A DNA stretch of 7,947 bases from Kiritimatiellia bacterium (GCA_007126995.1 SLAD01000274.1:1-7947), one strand, 5' to 3'. Counted from the stretch's first letter, positions 1 through 6,934 are shown. Notes: generated by a model from the sequence alone, not told the origin. A program made the numbers and translations.

Positions 1-1512
1 ACTGGTGATATCATACGTGCGAATCAGGTCTTGTGTGTCCTGAAAGAACGGATGCGGTGACACGCCCATGATCAAGCAATCTGGCTTAATCTCGTGCGCC
101 ATATCGTAGATGAGCTTCTGCGTCTTGTAGATCGTCACCTCTTTGCCAATCCAGCTACGGTCGGCAAACGGATAGTCGTGTGGCAACAAGAATGGCCAGT
201 CGAACTTTATCCCGTCGAAATTGTAGCAGCCCGGCTCATCCGAGAGCAGCCGCGTCAACAGCTCCCGCAAATAGGCCTCTACGATTTCCGGGTTTGAATA
301 ATCAATAAAGACCAGATCCTTGTCGTACTTGTTATGATAGTTGCGGCCATAATTGAAGAGGATGAACCATTCCGGATGCTTTTTGAACACCTCTGAGCTC
401 TTGTCGTATTGATAGAGGCTGGTCCAAGCCATGACGCGATAGTCTCTGGCTTTCAGCCGATCAACGAGGCCACGCATATCAGGGAACTTTTGGGTGTCCA
501 CATACATGTCACCCTGCTTCGTGTACCACTGGTCATCCAGAATCAGCGTGCGAATCGGCAGATCATGTTTCTCGATCATCTCGACCGCATTGTTGACCAT
601 GCGCTCATCGATATTATCGAGCACCTTTTTGCGAATGTCGCCGGTCGCGGCACGATGAATGGATTCGCCCGAATCCAGATCCGTGTGTTGATCGCCCCAG
701 CTGCACCACATCGGCGAGAACCACCAGTCGGGGGCATCCGCATAATCCTTCTTCGCGATGATACCCTCTTCCACGAGCAGGTTGGTATACACTGACAGCG
801 TCTCATACTCGGTCTTACCATCGGTCATCACCATCATGAAGTGAGGTGATTCTAGCGCCTCGCCTTCTTCCAGCCAGTACAAGTTGTCACCGACCCGAAT
901 CGAATAATCCGTTATGACGGTTTCGCCTTTTTCCATTTGGACACCAACCGACTCCGCCGGAACCAGCGACATGGGCGCAATCGTCAAATTGTAGTTCAAG
1001 TGACGAAAGATGAAGAGCATCGGATGCGGGGCAAACATCAAGTCGCCATCCTCGGAGTTCGCGTTGAGCCCCACCGTCCCCAGCTTGCGACGTCCCAGAA
1101 TCGTTTGATGCACTTCGTACGGCAACGGGGAATCAATGTGTGAACGGAAATCCAGACACTCAATGGCGTTGATCTTTGAACCGGCCTCGAGGAGGTACCA
1201 TTTTTGCAGGGCCATTCTGGCTTTCACGCGGTCGGCCTTGAACAAGAATTCGACGTAATCCTTGTGCAGCCGGAAGATGGTGCGGGGATTGTCATAAAGG
1301 TTGTTCGAGCCATAATTGAACGTGATGGTTGGCACGCCCTCATCTTCACCCTCTTCAACCCGGAAGTCTTCCCAGTGAACGGCACGGCTGGTGACAGGAA
1401 GGAAAGGTTTCCCGGCGCTTTCGATAAACCCAAGCTTTTGATCGGGCGTATAGACGGTAAACGTCCCGTCCTCCTTAACGTCAAAAGTATAACCCGCCTG
1501 CTGATAAATCAT
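1..1512 (-). CDS. Glycoside hydrolase, GH31/GH36 (clan GH-D) type alpha-glycosidase, C-terminus beyond window
   Basis: The frame is open from an ATG at 1512 to base 1 (504 residues) with no stop, so the gene continues past the left edge. AAGGAG stands 6 bases upstream of the ATG. The first ~255 residues look like a beta-rich N-terminal domain. A TIM-barrel region follows: DWWFSPMWCSWG (262-273), LILDDQW (323-329), a KFPDM segment, YRVMAWTSLY, and FDGIKFDW (432-439). In clan GH-D enzymes the Asp of the K-x-D strand is the nucleophile, which points to D438. The final visible motif, IRTYD (497-501), resembles the GH27/GH36 segment carrying the acid/base Asp, so D501 is the candidate. No signal peptide is visible, so the enzyme is probably cytoplasmic. 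It should cleave an alpha-linked sugar with retention, but the substrate cannot be read. The barrel motifs place it in the clan with good confidence; the choice between GH31, GH36 or a related family is open. Confidence 0.85.
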   Translation of the reverse strand, partial: MIYQQAGYTFDVKEDGTFTVYTPDQKLGFIESAGKPFLPVTSRAVHWEDFRVEEGEDEGVPTITFNYGSNNLYDNPRTIFRLHKDYVEFLFKADRVKARMALQKWYLLEAGSKINAIECLDFRSHIDSPLPYEVHQTILGRRKLGTVGLNANSEDGDLMFAPHPMLFIFRHLNYNLTIAPMSLVPAESVGVQMEKGETVITDYSIRVGDNLYWLEEGEALESPHFMMVMTDGKTEYETLSVYTNLLVEEGIIAKKDYADAPDWWFSPMWCSWGDQHTDLDSGESIHRAATGDIRKKVLDNIDERMVNNAVEMIEKHDLPIRTLILDDQWYTKQGDMYVDTQKFPDMRGLVDRLKARDYRVMAWTSLYQYDKSSEVFKKHPEWFILFNYGRNYHNKYDKDLVFIDYSNPEIVEAYLRELLTRLLSDEPGCYNFDGIKFDWPFLLPHDYPFADRSWIGKEVTIYKTQKLIYDMAHEIKPDCLIMGVSPHPFFQDTQDLIRTYDITS

Positions 1513-1554
1513 CACTTTCTCCTTATTACCACTGGAAAATAAACCTAGGCTCTT

Positions 1555-1579
1555 CGCGAGTTCGCCGGGGCGAACCGCG
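1555..1579 (-). other. GC-rich hairpin in the leader of the glycosidase gene
   Basis: TTCGCC (1561-1566) and GGCGAA (1569-1574) are exact inverse complements around a 2-base centre. They are extended by G1560/C1575 and by CGCG on each side (1555-1558 and 1576-1579), with A1559 bulged. The hairpin starts 43 bases upstream of the glycosidase ATG. It could be a leader structure, an operator or a remnant of the broken gene upstream. No T-tract follows closely enough to call a terminator. Confidence 0.4.
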
Positions 1580-1583
1580 ACAA

Positions 1584-2116
1584 TTAGTCCTTCCCCCGAA
1601 CAACTGAATTCGGGGAAGAAACCCGCTTGAAATGGAGCGCCTCCGAAAGCCGGATACGGCGTTTCGGGGTAACGTTATGCTGCGCCCGACCCACCGTTTC
1701 CGCCCAGTCAGTGTAGCGCACGGGGCCGATGAAAAGCAACTGTGTACAAGGCACAATGGTGCCGATTGCGCAGTTGAATGGTGCGTGAATAGAGGCTGAA
1801 AAGAACCTGGAAGGTTGTCTTCCCCCAATTCGCTGACAAAACGTCCTTTGTCTTTGTGGGCGACCCGAAAGAATGTGTCCATTTCGACCACAAAGGATTT
1901 GGTGCGGGGATCTATTGAAGACACCCCCAGAAGCCGATAAGGCCGAGCGCGGAAGATTGATTTCCGCGTATCTGAGCCGGTCGGTGTCAAGGAACCAGTA
2001 TCCCACCAGCCGAAAGCATCCCGCTCGCCAAGGCAGGCCACCAAGACACGTAATGCTGCATAGTGGCTCTAAAGGGGATTTGGGTGCGATAAGAGCGATT
2101 TAAGCGATTCCGCCAT
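1584..2116 (-). pseudogene. Degenerate BrxE-like gene (BREX-associated), nonsense plus frameshift
   Basis: Translation from the ATG at 2116 gives MAESLKSLLSHPNPL, then an in-frame TAG at 2071-2069. The same frame continues with a coherent stretch, ALRVLVACLGERDAFGWW, followed by DTGSLTPTG. The homology-like signal then jumps to another frame at about 1977: adding one base after ACC-GG gives TGLRYAEINLPRSALSAS. Further fragments alternate between frames, such as DTFFRV (near 1880-1865) in the first and IGPVRYTDW (near 1725-1700) in the second. From memory, BrxE-family proteins have this order: LR-LV-LGE---WW near the N-terminus, then an FPRSA-like motif, then an HD-RIG---HLFRLP segment, then a GPVR-like segment. 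The start has a near-perfect ribosome binding site, so the gene was probably functional once. BrxE occurs in some BREX phage-defence loci; its own biochemical role is not established. The 3' limit is uncertain; 1584 is the stop of the second frame. Family assignment is from recalled motifs and is tentative; the disruption itself is directly visible. Confidence 0.6.
1590..1618 (-). other. Second hairpin between the broken gene and the glycosidase
   Basis: CTT-CCCC (1590-1596) pairs with GGGG-AAG (1612-1618), C1597 is bulged, and GAA (1598-1600) pairs with TTC (1609-1611) around an 8-base loop. This gives ten pairs with one bulge. Read on the minus strand, GGACTAATTG follows and there is no U-tract, so a factor-independent terminator is not well supported. 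It lies at the 3' end of the broken gene and 78 bases upstream of the glycosidase start. Confidence 0.35.
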
Positions 2117-2121
2117 CGTTG

Positions 2122-2130
2122 TCACCCCCT
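2122..2130 (-). promoter_or_regulatory. Strong ribosome binding site of the broken BrxE-like gene
   Basis: AGGGGGTGA matches the ideal anti-16S complement AGGAGGTGA at 8 of 9 positions and sits 5 bases before the ATG at 2116. It is the best ribosome binding site in the window. It fixes the start of the broken gene and lies only 8 bases past the encoded CCA of the tRNA. Confidence 0.65.
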
Positions 2131-2138
2131 CGTAATCA

Positions 2139-2214
2139 TGGAGCCAGCTGTCGGACTCGAACCGACGACCTGCTGATTACAAATCAGCTGCTCTACCAAC
2201 TGAGCTAAGCTGGC
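2139..2214 (-). tRNA. tRNA-Thr (anticodon UGU), CCA encoded
   Basis: The 76-base gene folds as a standard cloverleaf. The acceptor stem is GCCAGCT/AGCTGGC. The D arm is GCTC/GAGC with loop AGTTGGTA. The anticodon stem is GCTGA/TCAGC with loop TTTGTAA, giving anticodon TGT. The T arm is GTCGG/CCGAC with loop TTCGAGT. The discriminator base is T, followed by an encoded CCA (2141-2139). The tRNA starts 13 bases after the stop codon of the Pro-Glu repeat protein and no promoter is obvious in between. It may therefore be cut from a longer transcript, or be served by a promoter inside the preceding gene. Confidence 0.97.
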
Positions 2215-2227
2215 TAAATCCGATCGA

Positions 2228-3511
2228 CTACGGCTGCTCACGCAGACGCGGGCGCAGGGGAACAGGATCGCCCAACCGTAACGGGGTGTCGGCTGGTTGC
2301 AAGCCGAATGTGACGTCGGGATCATCCATCAAATTGTCCAACGCATCGTCTGGCCGCTCCGGCTCGACTGCCCCGACCGGATCCTCTATCACGTTGTCCT
2401 GCTCGACCGGTGCGGGTGCAATTTCAACGGGCTCTACCTCGACTTCGATCACTTCTACCGGCTCAGGATCACGATCCGCTTCGACCTCTTCCTCCTCCCA
2501 CGCCCCGGTGGCCAAGGGCCATTCCTCCCAAGCTTCCGGCTGCACTTCCTCTTCTGCATCCGAAACGTCGAGGACCGGCGTTTCCTCGACCGGCACGTCG
2601 TCAATCAGCTCCGGCTCCGGCACAGGCTCGACCTCAGGCATCGGTTCCGGCTCGGGCGCGGGCTCAACCTCGGGCTCAGGCTCCGGTTCGGGTTCCGGTA
2701 ACGGTTCGGCCTCGGGTTCAGGCGCCGGCTCGGGGACTGGCTCGGGCTCTATTTCAGACTCAACCTCAATCTCGGGAATGGGTACCGGCGGCGAGGCGTG
2801 GGTCGCAAGCAATCCTTGCTGCGCCACTAATAGTTCGCGCAGGAGCATGCTGAGCATTTCTGCGGCGGGCAGTCCGGCCTCGCGTTCCGCGCGACGCACG
2901 GCCGACCGCGCGATCTCGATCGCACGATCGCTGCGTGGCATTTGCGCATCAAACATGGCTTCAACGGGCACGCCTTCGTTGCGCGCCTCCACAATCATCA
3001 TGCGCTGCGCCTCCGCCAAAGCCTGCAGCACGGGCTCCAAATTGGCACCGGTCTCATCACCGGTAAACAGATCCAGCAAATCCTCCGGCTGCCCCTCGTC
3101 AAGGCGCTCAATACTGTCGACGACCACACTATACGTTGTGCGGGACCACCGCAAAAAACGTCGCGACTCACTTAATACGGTGCCGGAAAAGACATATTGC
3201 TGGCCTCGCGTCATCCGCGCAGCACGATCCTCCAAACGCGCATCCACATAGACGTTGTCGACCGTTCGTGTTCCGATTTCGATCACTCGTCGCCCGTCGA
3301 TCTGGCGTCGGCGTCCCGTGGTCTCGACTAAGGTGTCCTCAAAAACGATGCCGCGTGACCAGTAGCGCTGCGGATGCTGATTGAGTTGCACCGCCTCGAC
3401 CACGGTATACTGGTCGCGGCCGCCCTGACCATACACCGGGGATGGCTGCGACATCCCGAACGCGAACGCGGCGAGGCCAAGGGCGAAACATAACGTGGGA
3501 GCTCTTTTCAT
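2228..3511 (-). CDS. Predicted exported protein with Pro-Glu repeat region, unknown function
   Basis: I do not recognise this 427-residue protein. Residues 1-29 look like a Sec signal peptide: MKR, then a hydrophobic Leu/Ala/Phe core, then a Gly/Ser/Pro-rich end. Residues ~33-135 form a compact mixed domain with alternating hydrophobic strands and a G-x-x-Y-x-F-S-G-x-V segment (103-112), which could be OB-like. Residues ~155-235 are mostly helical. From ~241 to 302 the chain is a Pro-Glu repeat, followed by an acidic Pro/Glu/Val tail to ~385 and a short basic end (PLRPRLREQP). Such Pro/Glu stretches are typically extended, and in envelope proteins they often span the periplasm, but that role is inferred here. 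The start is 33 bases after the nth stop, so the two are probably co-transcribed; the ribosome binding site is weak. No membrane anchor or lipobox is visible. Confidence 0.75.
   Translation of the reverse strand: MKRAPTLCFALGLAAFAFGMSQPSPVYGQGGRDQYTVVEAVQLNQHPQRYWSRGIVFEDTLVETTGRRRQIDGRRVIEIGTRTVDNVYVDARLEDRAARMTRGQQYVFSGTVLSESRRFLRWSRTTYSVVVDSIERLDEGQPEDLLDLFTGDETGANLEPVLQALAEAQRMMIVEARNEGVPVEAMFDAQMPRSDRAIEIARSAVRRAEREAGLPAAEMLSMLLRELLVAQQGLLATHASPPVPIPEIEVESEIEPEPVPEPAPEPEAEPLPEPEPEPEPEVEPAPEPEPMPEVEPVPEPELIDDVPVEETPVLDVSDAEEEVQPEAWEEWPLATGAWEEEEVEADRDPEPVEVIEVEVEPVEIAPAPVEQDNVIEDPVGAVEPERPDDALDNLMDDPDVTFGLQPADTPLRLGDPVPLRPRLREQP
2606..2791 (-). repeat. Degenerate hexanucleotide repeat encoding Pro-Glu pairs
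   Basis: On the plus strand this stretch is a run of imperfect 6-base units of the GGCTCG/GGTTCC type. On the coding strand it specifies residues 241-302 of the exported protein, mostly alternating Pro and Glu with Val, Ala or Met substitutions. Synonymous third positions vary between units, so selection on the amino acid pattern is more likely than recent slippage. Confidence 0.7.
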
Positions 3512-3544
3512 CGTCTCAGTGATTACGCCATACCTGGGGGCGCG

Positions 3545-4204
3545 TCAAGCCTGTGCACCCGCATCCTGCCGGGCGGGACACCATTCCCGCACCGGACAAC
3601 GGGCACAATCCGGCTTGCGCGCTGTACAGCAGCGCCGCCCGTGAAAGACCATGACATGCGAAAAGATCCCCCAAGCGTTACGCGGCAGAATTTTCTGCAG
3701 ATCAAATTCGATCTTGTCGGGATTCTGCTCGGTGGTGAACGCCATGCGGTTGGCCAGCCGCTTCATGTGGGTGTCCACTACGATGCCGGGCTGATTAAAA
3801 GCCGAAACCATCAACACGTTGGCGGTCTTGCGCCCGATCCCCGGCAGCTTAACCAGGGCATCGAAATCGTTGGGCACCTCCCCATTGTGTCGCTCGATTA
3901 ACGCCCGACACAGCCCATGAATACTTTTGGTCTTATTGCGGAAGAAGCCGGTGGAATGAATCGCCTGCTCCAACTCGGGAGCAGGAATGGCCAACCAATC
4001 GGCTGGCGTTTTATATTTCGCAAACAGCGCCGGCGTGACTTGGTTCACGCGCACATCGGTGCATTGCGCGGACAAGATGCAGCCGATCGCCAGCTCAAGC
4101 GGTGTGGTAAAATCGAGTTCGCAGTGCGCATCCGGATACTCGTTCTTGAGGGCCTTCAGCACCTTGGCGGCACGCGCCTTCTTCTGTGCGATCGGTTCCT
4201 GCAT
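3545..4204 (-). CDS. nth: Endonuclease III (DNA glycosylase/AP lyase)
   Basis: This 219-residue protein is the base-excision repair enzyme that removes oxidised pyrimidines and cuts at abasic sites. The helix-hairpin-helix is LPGIGRKTANVL (120-131), with K126 as the expected Schiff-base lysine. The catalytic Asp is D144 in VVDTHMKRLANR (142-153). The 4Fe-4S ligands are C193, C200, C203 and C209 in the family spacing C-x6-C-x2-C-x5-C. SAQCTD (45-50) is also typical. Length is close to the E. coli enzyme (211). The start at 4204 gives the expected N-terminus, but no good ribosome binding site precedes it. The gene follows pnp, separated by 86 bases that hold a hairpin, and precedes the exported Pro-Glu protein by 33 bases. 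All residues needed for activity are present. Confidence 0.97.
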   Translation of the reverse strand: MQEPIAQKKARAAKVLKALKNEYPDAHCELDFTTPLELAIGCILSAQCTDVRVNQVTPALFAKYKTPADWLAIPAPELEQAIHSTGFFRNKTKSIHGLCRALIERHNGEVPNDFDALVKLPGIGRKTANVLMVSAFNQPGIVVDTHMKRLANRMAFTTEQNPDKIEFDLQKILPRNAWGIFSHVMVFHGRRCCTARKPDCARCPVREWCPARQDAGAQA

Positions 4205-4230
4205 AATCTGTCATACCAACCCGAAACGAC

Positions 4231-4263
4231 AAACGCGCTGAAGTGGAATGCTTCAACGCGTTT
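4231..4263 (-). terminator. Hairpin after pnp, possible terminator or 3'-end stabiliser
   Basis: On the minus strand AAACGCGTTGAAG and CTTCAGCGCGTTT form 13 consecutive pairs, one of them G-U, around the 7-base loop CATTCCA. The hairpin lies 28 bases after the pnp stop and 27 bases before the nth start. It is followed by GTCGTTTCGGG, a poor U-tract, so termination would be incomplete. Readthrough into nth or a role in protecting the pnp 3' end is possible. Confidence 0.6.
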
Positions 4264-4290
4264 GCGATTTCATTTCGAATGAAGGCGGAC

Positions 4291-6399
4291 TCAGTCCTTG
4301 GCGTCTTCTTCGCCCTTTTCGGCCAAGGCGGCCTTGCGGCTGAGACGGATGCGGCCATTTTCCTCAACGCTGAGGCACTTGACCCACATTTCGTCGCCCA
4401 CTTTGCAGATATCCTCGGTGGCTTTGACGCGGAAGTCAGCCAGCTCACTGATGTGAACCAGTCCTTCCTTGCCCGGCAGGATTTCGACAAAGGCGCCAAA
4501 TTCCTTCGTGCCGGTGACACGGCCACGATAAATCTTGCCCTCTTCCGCTTCGGCGGTCAGCGACTCGACTTCACGGATGGCGGCGTCCATGGCTTCCTTA
4601 TCATTACTGAAGATCTGCACCGACCCATCGTCCTGGATGTCAATCTGCACGCCGAGCGTATCGGTGATGCGGCGGATATTCTTGCCGCCGGGACCGATCA
4701 GAGCGCCGATCTTGTCGACTGGAATCGAGAGCTGCGTAATCCGCGGCGCGTGCGCCGAGAGTTCCGCACGGGACTCCGGAATAATCGAGTTCATGTAATC
4801 CAGAATTTGGATGCGGGACTTGCGAGCCAGTTCGAAGGCACCCTCGACCAGTTCCCAACGCAAACCGCGGATCTTCAAATCGACTTGGAAGCCGGTGATA
4901 CCTTCACGTGTACCGCACACCTTGAAGTCCATGTCGCCGCAATGATCCTCAGCGCCCAGGATATCGACAACCAATTCGGCGTCATTACCGCGCGAGAATA
5001 AGCCCACGGAAATACCGGCCACCGGCTTGGTGATCGGCACGCCGGCGTCCATCAACGCCAAGGTACCGGCGCACACGCTCGCCATCGAGCTGCTGCCGTT
5101 GGAGCCCATAATCTCCGACACGACGCGGATGGTGTAGGGATAATCCGTTGGGATGACCGGCTTCAATGAACGTTCGGCCAAGTTGCCGTGCCCGATTTCG
5201 CGGCGGCTGGTAGCGCCGAGACGGCCCGGCTCACCCACGCAGTAGGGCGGGAAGTTGTAGTGCAGCATGAAACGCTTTTCGTCCGGACCACCGGACAAGG
5301 CGTCCATCGCTTGCGCATCCTTGAGCGTACCCAAGGTCACGGTAGCCAGCGACTGGGTCTCGCCACGATTGAAGAGCGACGAGCCGTGCGTACGCGGCAG
5401 CAAGCCGACTTGCGCGCCCAAGGCACGGACTTCGTCAGATTTGCGGCCGTCAATACGCTTCTTGTGATCCAGCACGTTGTTGCGCACGGTCTCGATTTCG
5501 AGCGCGTCGAACAACTGGAAGAATTCCTCGTCCGTCATTTCCGGCACTTGCTCCAGCAAGCCGGCCTTGAGCGATTCGCGCACGGCACTGACCTTGTCAT
5601 GACGTTCCAGTTTGCCCGCGATCTGCAGGGCCGCACTGAGGTCGGCACCGGCAATGGTGCGGGCCTTTTGCAGCAGATCTGCGCTGACCGCGCCATCCTC
5701 GAAGGACTTCGGCGGCAGGCCCATCTGTTCGCGCAAGGCGTTTTGGGCGTCCACCAGTTTCACGCACGCCTCGTGAGCGAGCTTCATGGCGGCCAACATG
5801 TCGGCTTCCGAAACCTCTTTGGCGTCACCTTCGATCATCAGCGGCAACTCACGGTTCGCGACGTAGGTGAGGTTGAGATCGCCTTCTTCGATTTGGGTGT
5901 GCGTCGGGTTGATAATGAATTCGCCGTCCACCCGGCCAACGCGCACGGCGCCTACCGGGCCGTTGAAGGGAATATCCGAGATCGTCAGGGCCGCACTGGC
6001 GCCGTTGATGCTGAGGATATCCGGCTCATCAATGCAGTCGGTGCTGAGCAGCGAGCTGATGATTTGCACCTCGTTGCGGTAGCCTTCCGGGAAGAGGGGG
6101 CGCAGGGGACGGTCAGTCGCCCGCATGGTGAGAATTTCCTTTTCGGAGGGGCGCGCCTCGCGCTTGAAGAAGCCGCCCGGAAATCGTCCGGCGGCGTAAA
6201 ATTTTTCACGGTATTCGACTTGGAGCGGGAAGAAATCCACGCCTTCACGCGGCGATTTCGCCGCGGTGACGGTACAAATCAGCACCGTTTCGCCCATTTG
6301 AATGGTTACGGCGCCATTTGCCTGTTGCGCCAATAGTCCTGCTTCGATCGCGATCTGTTTACCACCGACCTCGCACTCGACCTTTTTCGTTTCTTTCAT
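4291..6399 (-). CDS. pnp: Polynucleotide phosphorylase
   Basis: This 702-residue exoribonuclease degrades RNA 3' to 5' with phosphate, releasing nucleoside diphosphates, and acts as a trimer, often within the degradosome. The first RNase PH-like domain contains FFKREARPSEKEIL and RATDRPLRPLFPEG. A helical linker follows. The second RNase PH-like domain contains GPDEKRFMLHYNFPPY, GATSRREIGHGNLAERSL and the metal-binding DHCGDMD (485-491). A KH domain has GPGGK (569-573), and an S1 domain starts near GKIYRGRV and ends in an acidic/Lys tail. E. coli PNPase is 711 residues. I place the start at the ATG at 6399 because family similarity begins with MKETKKVECEVGG; the frame is open to an ATG at 6510, but those 37 extra residues do not look conserved. 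A purine-rich leader, AAAGAAGAAGAAAAGAAG, precedes 6399. The rpsO-pnp order matches many bacteria. Confidence 0.97.
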   Translation of the reverse strand: MKETKKVECEVGGKQIAIEAGLLAQQANGAVTIQMGETVLICTVTAAKSPREGVDFFPLQVEYREKFYAAGRFPGGFFKREARPSEKEILTMRATDRPLRPLFPEGYRNEVQIISSLLSTDCIDEPDILSINGASAALTISDIPFNGPVGAVRVGRVDGEFIINPTHTQIEEGDLNLTYVANRELPLMIEGDAKEVSEADMLAAMKLAHEACVKLVDAQNALREQMGLPPKSFEDGAVSADLLQKARTIAGADLSAALQIAGKLERHDKVSAVRESLKAGLLEQVPEMTDEEFFQLFDALEIETVRNNVLDHKKRIDGRKSDEVRALGAQVGLLPRTHGSSLFNRGETQSLATVTLGTLKDAQAMDALSGGPDEKRFMLHYNFPPYCVGEPGRLGATSRREIGHGNLAERSLKPVIPTDYPYTIRVVSEIMGSNGSSSMASVCAGTLALMDAGVPITKPVAGISVGLFSRGNDAELVVDILGAEDHCGDMDFKVCGTREGITGFQVDLKIRGLRWELVEGAFELARKSRIQILDYMNSIIPESRAELSAHAPRITQLSIPVDKIGALIGPGGKNIRRITDTLGVQIDIQDDGSVQIFSNDKEAMDAAIREVESLTAEAEEGKIYRGRVTGTKEFGAFVEILPGKEGLVHISELADFRVKATEDICKVGDEMWVKCLSVEENGRIRLSRKAALAEKGEEDAKD

Positions 6400-6539
6400 C
6401 TTCTTTTCTTCTTCTTTCTGCTTTTGGGAGGTCGGGATAGAAAATCGACACACCGACTGTCTTGCGGGATCATGCAGTATACGAATAGCCCTGAGGTCGA
6501 GCTTGGCCAACGACGACGGCAGGTCATCACTGGAGACGT

Positions 6540-6585
6540 ATCCTGCAACTCGGCAAAACCTATAGGGAACGGTTTCGCGCAGGAT
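6540..6585 (-). ncRNA. Two-tier RNA hairpin in the rpsO-pnp spacer
   Basis: On the minus strand, ATCCTGC-GCGAAACC (6585-6571) runs unbroken. It pairs first with GGTTTTGC (6560-6553) around the 10-base loop GTTCCCTATA, with one G-U pair. It pairs again with GCAGGAT (6546-6540) after a 6-base bulge, CGAGTT. That gives 15 pairs in two helices. In E. coli the rpsO-pnp spacer folds into a long hairpin cut by RNase III, which lets PNPase shorten its own message. A similar role here is inferred from position and structure. Nothing else is evident in the 211-base spacer, which has no long U-tract. Confidence 0.6.
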
Positions 6586-6610
6586 CTATGCTTACTGACA
6601 GGAGGGTATC

Positions 6611-6874
6611 TTAGCGGCGCAGGCCCAGACGTTTGACAAGATTGTGATAGCGCTCTAAGTCATGGCGCTTCACATAATCCAGCAAACGACGGCGCTTGGT
6701 GACCATAGCGATCAGTCCACGGCGCGAGCTGTGATCTTTCTTGTGCTGCTTGAGATGCTCGGTCAGCTCGTTAATACGGCTGGACAGGAGCGCAACTTGC
6801 ACGTCCACGGACCCTGTGTCCTTGTCATGCAGTTGATATTCATCTTTAACAGCTGTCTTGGTTGCCTGATCCAT
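6611..6874 (-). CDS. rpsO: 30S ribosomal protein S15
   Basis: This 87-residue protein is S15, a primary binder of the 16S rRNA central domain needed for assembly of the small-subunit platform. Family motifs are GSVDVQVALL (21-30), the RNA-binding LKQHKKDHSSRRGL (41-54) and RRRLLDYVKRHD (61-72). E. coli S15 is 89 residues, so length is normal. The ATG at 6874 matches the family N-terminus. The ribosome binding site is modest: GAAGAAG lies close to the ATG and AGAGG lies further upstream. It is driven by the promoter at 6935-6963 and probably co-transcribed with pnp 211 bases downstream. Confidence 0.98.
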   Translation of the reverse strand: MDQATKTAVKDEYQLHDKDTGSVDVQVALLSSRINELTEHLKQHKKDHSSRRGLIAMVTKRRRLLDYVKRHDLERYHNLVKRLGLRR

Positions 6875-6888
6875 GTTCTTCTTCAGAC

Positions 6889-6922
6889 CTCTATTACTTA
6901 CGTTTCTTACTTACTTCTTACC
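6889..6922 (-). repeat. GTAAG direct repeats in the rpsO leader
   Basis: The rpsO leader contains four copies of GTAAG on the minus strand (within GGTAAGAAGTAAGTAAG and CGTAAGTAA), ending about 15 bases before the start codon. S15 represses its own translation by binding its leader in several bacteria with unrelated structures. These repeats could be a simple unstructured A-rich leader or part of such a site; the sequence alone does not decide. Confidence 0.35.
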
Positions 6923-6934
6923 AACACGGGGCGG

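Noticed and set aside
1584..1700. Possible integron attC site (AACGTT at 1671-1676 near palindromes)
   Set aside because: The flanking GTTATGC does not fit GTTRRRY, and no partner RYYYAAC core is found at a suitable distance.
1526..2044. Open minus-strand frame of 172 codons from TTG at 2044 read as an intact gene
   Set aside because: The conserved-looking sequence starts upstream of the TTG, in the same frame back to the ATG at 2116. It then moves to another frame near 1977, so one continuous frame does not explain the signal.
2122..2325. Open frame across the tRNA-Thr
   Set aside because: It is a translation of the tRNA and the end of the preceding gene; the cloverleaf is complete.
2286..3251. 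Long plus-strand open frame coding a Ser/Gly/Thr-rich protein
   Set aside because: It is the antisense of the Pro-Glu repeat gene. The composition follows from the repeat DNA, and the minus-strand frame has a signal peptide and a sensible operon position.
5188..6336. Plus-strand open frame of 382 codons opposite pnp
   Set aside because: It lies wholly inside the clearly identified pnp gene. Its His/Arg/Gln-rich translation has no recognisable motif.
6400..6510. 37-residue N-terminal extension of PNPase
   Set aside because: The extension overlaps the leader region, has no family similarity, and family similarity starts exactly at the ATG at 6399.
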